Source: Bacillus sp. AFS029637 (GTDB lineage Bacteria > Bacillota > Bacilli > Bacillales > Bacillaceae_G). From it: a stretch of DNA of 64,000 bases. The position numbers were made by a program, and so were the translations under genes. The DNA lies in assembly GCF_002584985.1 (NCBI RefSeq), contig NZ_NUPZ01000024.1, forward strand, positions 35,192 through 99,191. Reading direction: 5' to 3'. How positions within the stretch are numbered: position 1 is the stretch's first letter; the number at the start of each line of letters is the position of its first letter. Positions 46,291 through 54,946 of this stretch are shown here, in pieces. Below the pieces are notes generated by a model that was not told the origin of the DNA, ran no database searches, and was given only the letters and a program-made list of their open reading frames with translations.

Positions 46291-47526
46291 ATGTTTATCG
46301 CTAGAAGAGAAAACGGAGAGAAAATTCATCTGCTTTATAATCGTGATGAAGAGCTTTTACAACGTATGCGCAAAAAGGAACGCTTCTTTTGCGTAGCTTG
46401 CGGAAAGGAAGTGCGCATGAAATTAGGGACACAAAAAAGTTGGCATTTTGCTCATAAGAAAGCGAATGTATGTCTTGCTTTTTATGAAGCAGAATCTATA
46501 TATCATATGCACGGTAAAGAAGTGCTATATAGATGGTTGAAACGTCAAAAGTTTCATGTGAATATAGAACATTACCTTCCGGAAATTCAGCAAAGACCAG
46601 ACATTTTCGTGGAGAGAGCAGGTAGAAAAGTTGCGATTGAATATCAATGCGCGAATCTTTCCATAGAGCAGCTTTCGAAGCGAACATACTCGTATTGGCA
46701 AGCTGGTATACAGGTCATCTGGATTATTGGTGGAAATCAATTAAAAAAGCAATCTGCATATTGGATGAAATTCTCCTCGTTTTTGGCTTTCTCCTTACAA
46801 TCTTATCCTCAGCCACTTCTTATTTTTTTCTGTCCGAAACAAAAATCATTTATGAAATGCGCATTTATCACGCCGTTTTCTACAAATGTCTCTTTCTCAC
46901 ATACTATTTATTTATCAAGTGATACGACTACTGTTGAAATGCTCTTTTCTGCTGTTCCTTTCCAAAAAGAAAAAATAGAGCAAGAATGGAAGAAAAGGAA
47001 GAACTATTTCCGGCAAAACGCTCTGCCAATTTGGAATTATAATTATAAGTCACTATTACGCCATTTATATCAATTAAAATGCTCTCCAGCGAGCTTTCCT
47101 TCTGAAATTGGTGTTCCGCTTCCCTCCTCATTTGCGTTTCAAACAAATCCATTTATATGGCAAGCTTACATATATATGAAGTGTATCGGTGAGCTTGCGG
47201 TAGGGGACTGTATTTCCCTTCAATACGTATATAATAATGTGAAAAAGTATACGAAGAGACGTCTACTACCATATTTTTCGCAGCACATATGGAAAGTAGC
47301 AGTTACGGAATATATGACCTTTTTATGTTATGTAGGTGTGTTGCATAAAGTAGGGAATTATACGTACCAGAAAATAAGGGATGTAGTTATGTTACAAACA
47401 GAGGAAGAAGTTTGGAAACATGATGAAATTTGCTTAACGTATGCACTATCTCTATTTGAGACAAAGTTCAACATGGGAAAAGGAAAAGGGGATATAATAA
47501 AGAGTGATCGTGAAGGAATTACATAA
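46291..47526 (+). CDS. coiA: Competence protein CoiA
   Basis: CoiA promotes recombination of incoming DNA in competent cells. The 411-residue protein has an N-terminal zinc-ribbon-like motif (FCVACGKE, then WHFAHKK). It is followed by a PD-(D/E)xK nuclease-like core with PDIFVERAGRKVAIEYQC and QVIWIIGG. ATG 46291 is chosen because AAAGGGTG is well spaced; the GTG at 46282 is too close to it. It precedes pepF by 50 bases, as yjbF precedes yjbG in B. subtilis. Confidence 0.9.
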   Translation: MFIARRENGEKIHLLYNRDEELLQRMRKKERFFCVACGKEVRMKLGTQKSWHFAHKKANVCLAFYEAESIYHMHGKEVLYRWLKRQKFHVNIEHYLPEIQQRPDIFVERAGRKVAIEYQCANLSIEQLSKRTYSYWQAGIQVIWIIGGNQLKKQSAYWMKFSSFLAFSLQSYPQPLLIFFCPKQKSFMKCAFITPFSTNVSFSHTIYLSSDTTTVEMLFSAVPFQKEKIEQEWKKRKNYFRQNALPIWNYNYKSLLRHLYQLKCSPASFPSEIGVPLPSSFAFQTNPFIWQAYIYMKCIGELAVGDCISLQYVYNNVKKYTKRRLLPYFSQHIWKVAVTEYMTFLCYVGVLHKVGNYTYQKIRDVVMLQTEEEVWKHDEICLTYALSLFETKFNMGKGKGDIIKSDREGIT

Positions 47527-47576
47527 GAAAAAACGAATTGTACTTAAGTAGAGATATTTAAAGGAGGGCTTAAAGA

Positions 47577-49403
47577 ATGTCTGAACAAAACAAAGCAAAA
47601 ACATTGCCAGATCGTAATGAGATTGAAGAAGCAAATACGTGGCGATTAGAAGATATTTTCCAAACAGATGCAGAATGGGAAAAGGAATTTCAAGCTATTA
47701 AAGAGCTATTGCCAAAGTTAACTGAATTTAAAGGGAAGCTTGGAGACTCTGCAGACAATTTGCTTGAGGCATTGCAATATGAAGATGAAATTTCAATGCG
47801 ATTAGGTAAGCTATATACATATGCACATATGCGTTACGATCAAGATACAACAAACTCTGTGTATCAAGCGTTAAATGATCGCGCAACAAATTTATATTCA
47901 CAAGTATCTAGTAGCACAGCTTATATCGTACCTGAAATTTTATCTATTTCAGAAGCTACGCTACAAACTTTCTTACAAGAAAATAGAGATTTAAGTATAT
48001 ATGAACATGCATTAGAAGAAATTACACGTCAACGTCCGCACGTATTATCTGAAGCGGAAGAAGCTTTATTAGCAGAAGCGTCTGAAGTTATGAACGCATC
48101 AAGTAATACATTTGGTATGTTGAATAATGCGGATTTAAAATTCCCATCTATTAAAGGTGAAGATGGAGAAGAAATAGAAATTACACATGGCCGTTACATT
48201 CAGTTTTTAGAAAGTGATGATCGCCGTGTTCGCGAAGATGCATTTAAAGCTGTTTATGAGACGTATGGGAAGTTTAAGAACACATTCTCAAGTACGTTAA
48301 GCGGAGCAGTGAAACGTAATAATTTCAATGCACGTGTTCGTAAATATGATTCTGCTCGCCAAGCTGCATTAAGCAATAATAATATTCCGGAAGCAGTATA
48401 CGATCAACTCGTTGAAACAGTAAATGACAACTTACATTTATTACATCGTTACATTGATATTCGTAAGCGAGCACTAGGACTTGATGAGCTTCATATGTAC
48501 GATTTATACACACCGCTCGTACCAGAAGTGAAAATGAACGTGAAATATGAAGAGGCACAAGACCTGTTAGTAAAATCTTTAAACGTACTTGGTGATGAGT
48601 ATGTTGAAATTTTGAAAGAAGCATATGAAAATCGTTGGGTAGATGTGTATGAGAATAAAGGAAAACGAAGCGGAGCATATTCATCTGGTGCATACGGGAC
48701 AAATCCGTATATTTTAATGAACTGGCATGATAATGTGAATAATTTATTTACACTTGCTCATGAGTTTGGTCATTCGGTGCATAGTTACTATACAAGAAAG
48801 ACACAGCCGCACGTATATGGGGATTATTCAATCTTCGTTGCAGAGGTAGCATCAACTTGTAATGAAGCGCTTCTAAATGATTATTTATTAAAAACGACAG
48901 AAGATAAGAAAGAGCGTCTATATTTATTAAATCATTACTTAGAAGGATTCCGTGGTACTGTATTCCGTCAAACGATGTTCGCAGAGTTTGAGCATATTAT
49001 TCATAAGAAAGTACAAGAAGGACATGCTGTTACGCCAGACATGTTAACGGAAATCTACTACGATTTAAATAAGAAATATTTCGGTGACGCTTTAGTAATC
49101 GACGAAGAAATTGGCTTAGAGTGGTCTCGCATTCCGCACTTCTACTACAACTATTACGTATATCAATACGCAACAGGATTTAGTGCGGCAACAGCTTTAT
49201 CGAAACAAATTTTAGAAGAAGGTCAGCCAGCGGTAGAACGTTACATTAACGAATTCTTAAAGGCAGGAAGCTCTGATTATCCGATTGAAGTGTTGAAAAG
49301 AGCAGGGGTAGATATGGCATCTCCAGAACCGGTAAAAGAAGCATTACAAGTATTCGAAGAAAAATTAAATGAATTAGAAGCATTACTATTTGAAGAGAAG
49401 TAA
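47577..49403 (+). CDS. pepF: Oligoendopeptidase F PepF
   Basis: This cytosolic zinc metallopeptidase of the M3 family cuts short peptides. The 608-residue protein has the HExxH site in LAHEFGHSVHSYY (about 395) and the third ligand Glu in EVASTCNEALL. ATG 47577 follows AAGGAGGGC. Together with the Opp importer it can complete peptide use. It is closed by a strong terminator. Confidence 0.96.
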   Translation: MSEQNKAKTLPDRNEIEEANTWRLEDIFQTDAEWEKEFQAIKELLPKLTEFKGKLGDSADNLLEALQYEDEISMRLGKLYTYAHMRYDQDTTNSVYQALNDRATNLYSQVSSSTAYIVPEILSISEATLQTFLQENRDLSIYEHALEEITRQRPHVLSEAEEALLAEASEVMNASSNTFGMLNNADLKFPSIKGEDGEEIEITHGRYIQFLESDDRRVREDAFKAVYETYGKFKNTFSSTLSGAVKRNNFNARVRKYDSARQAALSNNNIPEAVYDQLVETVNDNLHLLHRYIDIRKRALGLDELHMYDLYTPLVPEVKMNVKYEEAQDLLVKSLNVLGDEYVEILKEAYENRWVDVYENKGKRSGAYSSGAYGTNPYILMNWHDNVNNLFTLAHEFGHSVHSYYTRKTQPHVYGDYSIFVAEVASTCNEALLNDYLLKTTEDKKERLYLLNHYLEGFRGTVFRQTMFAEFEHIIHKKVQEGHAVTPDMLTEIYYDLNKKYFGDALVIDEEIGLEWSRIPHFYYNYYVYQYATGFSAATALSKQILEEGQPAVERYINEFLKAGSSDYPIEVLKRAGVDMASPEPVKEALQVFEEKLNELEALLFEEK

Positions 49404-49406
49404 TAG

Positions 49407-49438
49407 AAAAGACGAGGGAGTTATCCTCGTCTTTTTTT
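49407..49438 (+). terminator. Terminator after pepF
   Basis: The stem AAAAGACGAGG/CCTCGTCTTTT is followed by T residues. Confidence 0.92.
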
Positions 49439-49531
49439 GTTAAAAGTAATTTGTCGATATTTGTCGAAAAAAGTGGTAAGTTCCCTTGCTTTTTCTAAAT
49501 TAGAAGACATTTTTACAGTTGATTTTTGAAG

Positions 49532-49705
49532 TTAAAACCTTTTAAATCGTTTTCTATGATTGAAAGAGGAAAGAGCAATGACGATGACTCCAAATAAAAG
49601 AGGGAAGGCAATAATTTTAGGGAAAGCTTGTAATAGAGAGAGAATATACAAGAAAAAAGAAACGAGAACACATAAAAAAATGAGTAAAATATAGGATTTT
49701 TTAAT
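49532..49705 (-). CDS. Small membrane protein with apparent ATT start
   Basis: The 57-residue product (KKSYILLIFLCVLVSFFLYI after the initiator) has two membrane helices and a basic C-terminus ending KRFKRF. A consensus AGGAGG at 49719-49714 is followed by exactly eight bases and then ATT at 49705. The only other in-frame candidate, GTG at 49714, overlaps the binding site itself. There is no internal Met. ATT is therefore the best-placed start codon. Function unknown. Confidence 0.6.
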   Translation of the reverse strand: MKKSYILLIFLCVLVSFFLYILSLLQAFPKIIAFPLLFGVIVIALSSFNHRKRFKRF

Positions 49706-49795
49706 GAGAAACACCTCCTAAAGAGCTTTTATATAGCTTATTCAAAAATGAAAACGTTTAGAATGTGACAAAAGTGTGAAATTCGACAAAAGGGG

Positions 49796-49951
49796 TTGTC
49801 ATCTGACGTCGAATCTTGTAATATAATAAGCGTGAACGAATTCACATACAAACATATACCCCTTTGTTTGAACGTGAAAATTTCTCCCATCCCCTTTAAT
49901 ATTTTTATAAGCCGTAAAGAAAAAGACCTGGTGTTTACACCAGGTCTTTTT
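49796..49951 (+). ncRNA. Candidate small RNA between pepF and spxH
   Basis: TTGTCA (49796-49801) is followed after 17 bases by TAATAT. About 90 bases later comes a strong terminator, so a plus-strand transcript of about 110 bases is possible. It contains no protein gene. The promoter call is weak because the same terminator also serves spxH on the other strand. Confidence 0.3.
49920..49951. terminator. Terminator at spxH 3' end
   Basis: The stem AAAAAGACCTGGTG/CACCAGGTCTTTTT with a TTTA loop is flanked by A and T runs and works in both directions. Confidence 0.92.
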
Positions 49952-50828
49952 CTTTTGCTATCCATTTCCAATACCGTTCACATTTTACCTCAATCATTTG
50001 TACTTTTCGTTTCAGTTGCAATTTTTTTAGTTCGCGCTCGATTTCTTGTTGCGGGCAGTCATATATAAATGCTACTTCTTTTGAAGAGATAAATTGTGTT
50101 GCTTCTAATAATACTTCTAAAGGTGGTAACGGTTCTGGTTCAATTTCACATTTTACGAGCTCTTTCAATAATTGTACGTATACGTCATAGGAATAAGTTC
50201 CAGCAATTTTAATACCTTCTTCATCTGAATTCGCATGAAAAAAGACGAGGGAAGGTATTTCTGTAATATGCATCTCATTCGTGAATTTCAAGTCGCATTG
50301 GAAAGCTTTTTTTGCGCTAGCAGAATGTAGGTCTTTTTTAAATTCTTCTACGTCAATGTCGCTATCTTTCGCACATGCAAGTAATAATTCGCAGTCAGGG
50401 TTTGATACATTTTTAAGGAAAATGTATTCTTGGAGCTTTCGCAAAAACTTCGAACCTGCTTTTCGACCCTGTAATTCCGCGGCCTTAATGGCCATCGAAA
50501 CTAAATATGGTGTTGATGATGCTTCTTGCATATGTACCTTTCCGTCACATGAAAAACCTTGTAAACTTGTTGTCTTTTCCCACACAAATCGAATATTAGC
50601 AGGTTTATTCCATTTGTGTGAGGAAGCGTTCGTTCCATCCACTTTCCCTGTTACGATATGACGAATAGAGAAGTATTTCCCGTATTCAAGCCATAGTTTA
50701 ATAATAAAGGGCTCAATTTCCCAGCAATCTTTACAAAGTGGATCAATAAATAAATATGCTTCTACAGACTTATGCTCACATGCGGAAGGAGATGGCATAT
50801 TTATATGCTTTGCTTCCTGCTTATCCAT
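49935..50828 (-). CDS. spxH: ClpXP adaptor SpxH (YjbH)
   Basis: SpxH binds Spx and speeds its destruction by ClpXP until stress inactivates the adaptor. The 297-residue protein has a DsbA-like thioredoxin fold with the CKDC motif at residues 32-35 in [15 protein letters not shown], and a helical C-terminal region. The start codon overlaps the stop of the haemoglobin gene (TAATG), indicating a coupled two-gene operon. Confidence 0.94.
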   Translation of the reverse strand: MDKQEAKHINMPSPSACEHKSVEAYLFIDPLCKDCWEIEPFIIKLWLEYGKYFSIRHIVTGKVDGTNASSHKWNKPANIRFVWEKTTSLQGFSCDGKVHMQEASSTPYLVSMAIKAAELQGRKAGSKFLRKLQEYIFLKNVSNPDCELLLACAKDSDIDVEEFKKDLHSASAKKAFQCDLKFTNEMHITEIPSLVFFHANSDEEGIKIAGTYSYDVYVQLLKELVKCEIEPEPLPPLEVLLEATQFISSKEVAFIYDCPQQEIERELKKLQLKRKVQMIEVKCERYWKWIAKEKDLV

Positions 50829-51226
50829 TACACTTCACCTGTTTCGTCTGGAGTATTAACCATATGCTGAGCAGTTAATGCTAAACGTTCAAAAACAAAC
50901 TCTCTTATATGACCGTGCACTCCTGTATCATCCATTGCTCTCTCCATACATGATAGCCAAGCCTCTGCTCGTTTTGGAGTAATCTCAAACGGAAGATGGC
51001 GTGCTCGTAACATAGGATGACCATGTTCTTCAGTGTACAAATTAGGACCACCTAAATATTGTGTTAAAAATTGTTTTTGCTTCCTAGCGGTTTCTGTTAA
51101 ATCATCTGGGAAGATGGGAGATAAGTCAGGGTGTTTACTGACATAGGAATAAAATGTGTCTACTAATATTGCAATGCATTGTTCACCGCCAATTGCTTCA
51201 AATGGTGTCATCGGTTGCTTGCTCAT
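50828..51226 (-). CDS. Group II truncated haemoglobin (YjbI)
   Basis: The 132-residue protein is a two-over-two helical globin. [19 protein letters not shown] is the N-terminal helix pattern, and [10 protein letters not shown] carries the proximal haem histidine. Trp in EAWLSCM is typical of group II. Such globins bind oxygen or nitric oxide and have been linked to thiol stress. ATG 51226 follows AAAAAGGAG. Its coupling to spxH is conserved in bacilli. Confidence 0.92.
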   Translation of the reverse strand: MSKQPMTPFEAIGGEQCIAILVDTFYSYVSKHPDLSPIFPDDLTETARKQKQFLTQYLGGPNLYTEEHGHPMLRARHLPFEITPKRAEAWLSCMERAMDDTGVHGHIREFVFERLALTAQHMVNTPDETGEV

Positions 51227-51274
51227 CCTTTATAAACTCCTTTTTCCATGAAATGTATATCTATTGTAGCAATG

Positions 51275-51314
51275 GAATGTTCGAGAGGGCAAATAAACAG
51301 CCTCTCAAACATTC
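51275..51314. other. Hairpin upstream of yjbI
   Basis: GAATGTTCGAGAGG pairs with CCTCTCAAACATTC (one mismatch) around a 12-base loop in the gap between the CYTH and haemoglobin genes. No T-run follows on either strand, so it is not a standard terminator. A direct repeat of ATTCACTAGT lies nearby, at about 51371 and 51389. Confidence 0.5.
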
Positions 51315-51410
51315 GTTGCGTATTCTCCATGTTGCAAATGGATCATTTTCTTTTCTTTTTTAGTGAGATGGATTCACTAGTAGAACGTATTCACTAGTGG
51401 AATTTTCACT

Positions 51411-51989
51411 TTAGCGTGCTTTGTTTTGTTTGGCAAGGAAAAAGCGTTTTACTTTGTTATTTGTATGACGGATTGGTATGTTATGTTGTGTTAATAAACG
51501 AATAAATGCAGCTTTTCCTGTTTCTTCATCTTGTACTTCAAATTCAATTTCATAATCATCGTGATTGTAATAGAAACTATGGTCAAAGACAAGCGTTCCG
51601 CCTTCAAATAACGTTTCTGCCCTTTCTGTTGTTAAACTACCCATATAAGTTAAAGCGGAAACAGGAATTTGTAATTTGTGTAGTTGATCTACTACAGGCC
51701 CTTCAATGATTGTATTTGTTTCCATCATCATTCTTGCTTCGTCTTCTGTTACGACTTGATGCGTTTCTAACAAGCCAACTTCTGCAGGTTGTTTCAAAGT
51801 TAATGTATAAGTTTCCCCTTTATGACGAATACGAAGTGCAGAGCCAGCTTCTTTTAATGAAAAGCTCGGTGTTTCAAAGTAGTGATTCACTTGTTTTGTA
51901 AAGGCATTAATAGAAAATGATTGACATAATGTACTGAATTCGTCTTCTGTAACTATATTTTTAAATTCAATTTCAATTTCTTGTGTCAT
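51411..51989 (-). CDS. CYTH domain protein (YjbK-like)
   Basis: The 192-residue protein has the CYTH signature EIEFK at residues 6-10 and alternating charged beta strands (ALRIRHKGETYTLTLKQP, LVFDHSFYYNHDDYEIEFEV) that form the triphosphate tunnel. Family members hydrolyse triphosphates or make cyclic nucleotides; the role here is unknown. ATG 51989 follows AAAAGGAGC. Its position beside a small alarmone synthetase gene is conserved. Confidence 0.9.
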   Translation of the reverse strand: MTQEIEIEFKNIVTEDEFSTLCQSFSINAFTKQVNHYFETPSFSLKEAGSALRIRHKGETYTLTLKQPAEVGLLETHQVVTEDEARMMMETNTIIEGPVVDQLHKLQIPVSALTYMGSLTTERAETLFEGGTLVFDHSFYYNHDDYEIEFEVQDEETGKAAFIRLLTQHNIPIRHTNNKVKRFFLAKQNKAR

Positions 51990-52133
51990 TGTATGAGCTC
52001 CTTTTGAAAAATAATTCTTAACACATTATCGCTTTTTCGCAAATTTGGTTCAATGTTTTATTTGTTTGCGTCCATGTTATGATACAATAATACTGTTAAG
52101 TAAGACAGGAAGTTGAGATGGAGGAGTTAGAGC

Positions 52134-52505
52134 ATGCAAAATAAAATCCAAGTTAAGAGCGTAGAAAAGAGAGAGAATGCTCTTATTTTTTGTGCAGAAA
52201 ATACTGAAATAGAGGTAAAGGAGTTAAGTACGCGTAATCACGTACTTGTAGACTCAGACAATTTATCATTTTTATATATCTTAGAAAACGAATCATCTTT
52301 CATTTATGTAAGTATTCCGCATACATGCTGGGAAGCAATGCATGAAGCGATGAATAAAGATGCAGCAATGTTTATTCACGTGAATGATGTTGAAATGGAA
52401 TTAGAAGGATTAAAAGAAGAAGTAGAATATTTAGTTGAAAATATTGAAGGTAATGCAAATTACGGAGAAGAATTAGTAACTGCTGTAGAAAAAGTATTTC
52501 TATAA
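52134..52505 (+). CDS. YjbL-like protein (UPF0738)
   Basis: This 123-residue soluble acidic protein of unknown function has a beta-rich N-terminal half and a helical acidic C-terminal half (ELEGLKEEVEYLVENIEG). ATG 52134 follows GGAGGAG. It lies 30 bases before the alarmone synthetase gene and opens the yjbLMNO-type operon. Confidence 0.82.
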   Translation: MQNKIQVKSVEKRENALIFCAENTEIEVKELSTRNHVLVDSDNLSFLYILENESSFIYVSIPHTCWEAMHEAMNKDAAMFIHVNDVEMELEGLKEEVEYLVENIEGNANYGEELVTAVEKVFL

Positions 52506-52535
52506 GCAAATGGATTGATTTTGGTGGTGGTTGAA

Positions 52536-53174
52536 ATGAATCGAAATTGGGAAGAATTTTTAGCACCTTACCACCAAGCGGTGGCAGAGCTGAAAGTGAA
52601 ACTAAAAGGAATGCGTACACAGTTTACGATGTTGACGGAGCATTCCCCAATTGAGTTTGTAACTGGACGAGTGAAATCAGTTGCGAGTATTATCGATAAA
52701 GCGGAAAAAAGAAATGTACCGTTAGATCGGTTGAGAGAAGATATGCAGGATATTGCTGGTCTTAGAATGATGTGTCAATTCGTGGATGAGATTAAGCCTG
52801 TTGTAGAATATCTTCGAAAACGAAATGACTTTGAAATCGTGGAAGAACGTGATTATGTCACGCAAAAAAAAGATAGCGGTTATCGCTCTTATCACGTTGT
52901 CATTAGTTACCCTGTTCAAACGATACAGGGGGAACAAAAGGTATTGGTAGAAATCCAAATACGCACGTTAGCAATGAACTTTTGGGCAACAATTGAGCAT
53001 TCTTTAAATTATAAATATAGTGGGCGTTTTCCTGAAGATATTAAAATACGCTTACAACGTGCAGCGGAAGCAGCGTTTTTATTAGATGAAGAAATGTCTT
53101 CTATTCGCCTTGAAATTCAAGAAGCGCAGAAGATTTTTTCAAGAAAGCAAGAAGCGAAAGATTCCGAATCATAA
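52536..53174 (+). CDS. relQ: Small alarmone synthetase RelQ/SasB (YjbM)
   Basis: This GTP pyrophosphokinase makes (p)ppGpp from GTP or GDP and ATP. The 212-residue protein consists only of the RelA/SpoT synthetase domain, with RLREDMQDIAGLRMMCQF, KDSGYRSYHVV and VEIQIRTLAMNFWA, and lacks hydrolase and regulatory domains. ATG 52536 follows GGTGGTGG; the earlier in-frame TTG at 52515 lacks a binding site. It is followed by NAD kinase 18 bases later. Confidence 0.94.
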   Translation: MNRNWEEFLAPYHQAVAELKVKLKGMRTQFTMLTEHSPIEFVTGRVKSVASIIDKAEKRNVPLDRLREDMQDIAGLRMMCQFVDEIKPVVEYLRKRNDFEIVEERDYVTQKKDSGYRSYHVVISYPVQTIQGEQKVLVEIQIRTLAMNFWATIEHSLNYKYSGRFPEDIKIRLQRAAEAAFLLDEEMSSIRLEIQEAQKIFSRKQEAKDSES

Positions 53175-53192
53175 ACTAAAGGGTGTTGGGCG

Positions 53193-53990
53193 ATGAAATT
53201 TACAATTATGTCAAAGGGAGATCAATCATCAGATACACTAGCAAGTACGATGAAAGAGTATTTGTTAGATTTTGGATTTATAATGGATGAAAAGGAACCC
53301 GATATTGTAATTTCTGTTGGGGGAGATGGAACGCTTTTATATGCGTTTCATCGCTATTATGATCGATTAGATGAAACAGCATTTGTTGGCGTACATACAG
53401 GGCATTTAGGTTTCTATGCAGATTGGTTACCGACAGAAGTAGAGAAATTAGTAATTGCAATTGCGAAAACACCATTCCAAGTGGTGGAATATCCACTTTT
53501 AGAAGTGATTATTCGCTATGTGAATGGTAGTAAAGAGTCACAGTATTTGGCGATGAATGAAGCGACTGTAAAAAGTGCGGAAGGTACATTAGTAACAGAA
53601 GTGGAAATACGCGGAGAGTATTTTGAAACGTTCCGTGGTGATGGTCTTTGTATCTCTACTCCTTCAGGAAGTACCGCTTATAATAAAGCGCTTGGCGGGG
53701 CAATTATTCACCCTTCTATTGAAGCGATTCAAATTGCAGAAATGGCATCTATTAACAACCGTGTGTTTCGTACTGTAGGCTCGCCACTCGTATTGCCGAA
53801 GCATCATACATGTGTGTTGAAACCGGCTGCAGGAATGAACTTACAAATTACGGTGGATCATTTAACGATGGTTCATCAAGATGTGAAATCAATTCAGTAT
53901 CGCGTTGCAAACGAGAAAGTGCGGTTTGTTCGTTTTCGTCCGTTCCCGTTCTGGAAACGAGTTCGTGACTCGTTTGTTGCAGATAAATAG
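53193..53990 (+). CDS. nadK: NAD kinase (YjbN)
   Basis: The enzyme phosphorylates NAD to NADP. The 265-residue protein has the GGDGT motif at residues 43-47 ([13 protein letters not shown]) and the second signature [19 protein letters not shown] 53193 follows AAAGGGTG. It is tightly packed between relQ and the pseudouridine synthase gene, so a shared transcript is likely. Confidence 0.96.
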   Translation: MKFTIMSKGDQSSDTLASTMKEYLLDFGFIMDEKEPDIVISVGGDGTLLYAFHRYYDRLDETAFVGVHTGHLGFYADWLPTEVEKLVIAIAKTPFQVVEYPLLEVIIRYVNGSKESQYLAMNEATVKSAEGTLVTEVEIRGEYFETFRGDGLCISTPSGSTAYNKALGGAIIHPSIEAIQIAEMASINNRVFRTVGSPLVLPKHHTCVLKPAAGMNLQITVDHLTMVHQDVKSIQYRVANEKVRFVRFRPFPFWKRVRDSFVADK

Positions 53991-54005
53991 AAAGGGTTTA
54001 TATAT

Positions 54006-54899
54006 TTGAACAGATTTACGTTGAAATGGGATATAGGGCCGGCTGAAGAGGGAACTTTAGTTAGGGAGTTTTTAAAAACGAAAGAGATTTCTAAAGCCGC
54101 TTTAACGGATATAAAGTTTCGTGGCGGAGCAATTGAAATAAATGGCCAACATACGAGTGTTCGTTATCAGCTAAAAGCTGGTGAAGAGTTGCGTGTCTTT
54201 TTTCCAGTGGAAGAAAGAAGTGAAGGGATGATTGCAGAAGACATCCCGTTAAGCATTGTATATGAAGATGATGCAGTTCTTGTCATCGATAAAGAAGCGA
54301 ATATGTCAACGATTCCGTCTAGAGAACATCCGGTAGGGAGTGTGGCCAATGCGCTTTTATCTCATTACGATAAGCAGCATCTTGCAAGTACGGTGCATAT
54401 TGTAACAAGGTTAGATCGTGATACTTCAGGGCTTATGCTTATTGCAAAAAATCGTTTTGTGCATCATCTTTTATCGAAACAGCATCAGCAAAAAGCTGTG
54501 AGACGAACGTATGAAGCAGTCGTTCATGGAGAGATGTTAGAACGAGAAGGAACGATTGACGCACCGATTGGGCGAAAATCGGATAGCATTATTGAGCGAA
54601 CCGTTTGTGAGGATGGACAGAGGGCAGTTACTCACTTTAAAGTGATTGATAGCGCCTGTCATAAGACGCATGTATCGCTTGAACTGGAGACAGGAAGAAC
54701 GCATCAAATTCGTGTACATATGGCGCATATGGGACATCCGTTGCTTGGTGATGACTTATATGGAGGAAGAAGGGATGAGATGAAACGACAAGCACTTCAC
54801 AGTACATCTTTGACGTTTTATCATCCTATTTTAGAAAAGGAAATGTCGTTTACTACGACAATTCCACTCGATATGAAAGAGCTATTAAGACATGTTTAA
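54006..54899 (+). CDS. RluD-family pseudouridine synthase (YjbO-like)
   Basis: The 297-residue protein has an S4-like N-terminal RNA-binding region and a catalytic domain with the active Asp in VTRLDRDTSGLML (about residue 138). The ETGRTHQIRVHM motif is typical of RluA/RluD enzymes that modify uridines in rRNA or tRNA. The start is a TTG at 54006 with a modest AAAGGG site. It ends the yjbLMNO-type operon with a strong terminator. Confidence 0.92.
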   Translation: MNRFTLKWDIGPAEEGTLVREFLKTKEISKAALTDIKFRGGAIEINGQHTSVRYQLKAGEELRVFFPVEERSEGMIAEDIPLSIVYEDDAVLVIDKEANMSTIPSREHPVGSVANALLSHYDKQHLASTVHIVTRLDRDTSGLMLIAKNRFVHHLLSKQHQQKAVRRTYEAVVHGEMLEREGTIDAPIGRKSDSIIERTVCEDGQRAVTHFKVIDSACHKTHVSLELETGRTHQIRVHMAHMGHPLLGDDLYGGRRDEMKRQALHSTSLTFYHPILEKEMSFTTTIPLDMKELLRHV

Positions 54900-54946
54900 A
54901 AAGGGAACAAAATTCTTATGTAATGAAGAATTTTGTTCCCTTTTTC
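54898..54946. terminator. Bidirectional terminator
   Basis: A stem of about 20 bases (AAAAAGGGAACAAAATTCTT with its complement) lies between the pseudouridine synthase gene and the convergent HAEG-repeat gene. Confidence 0.93.

Noticed and set aside
46647-46922. Second gene overlapping coiA
   Set aside because: It is an out-of-frame reading inside coiA with no ribosome binding site. The coiA frame is intact and shows the family motifs.
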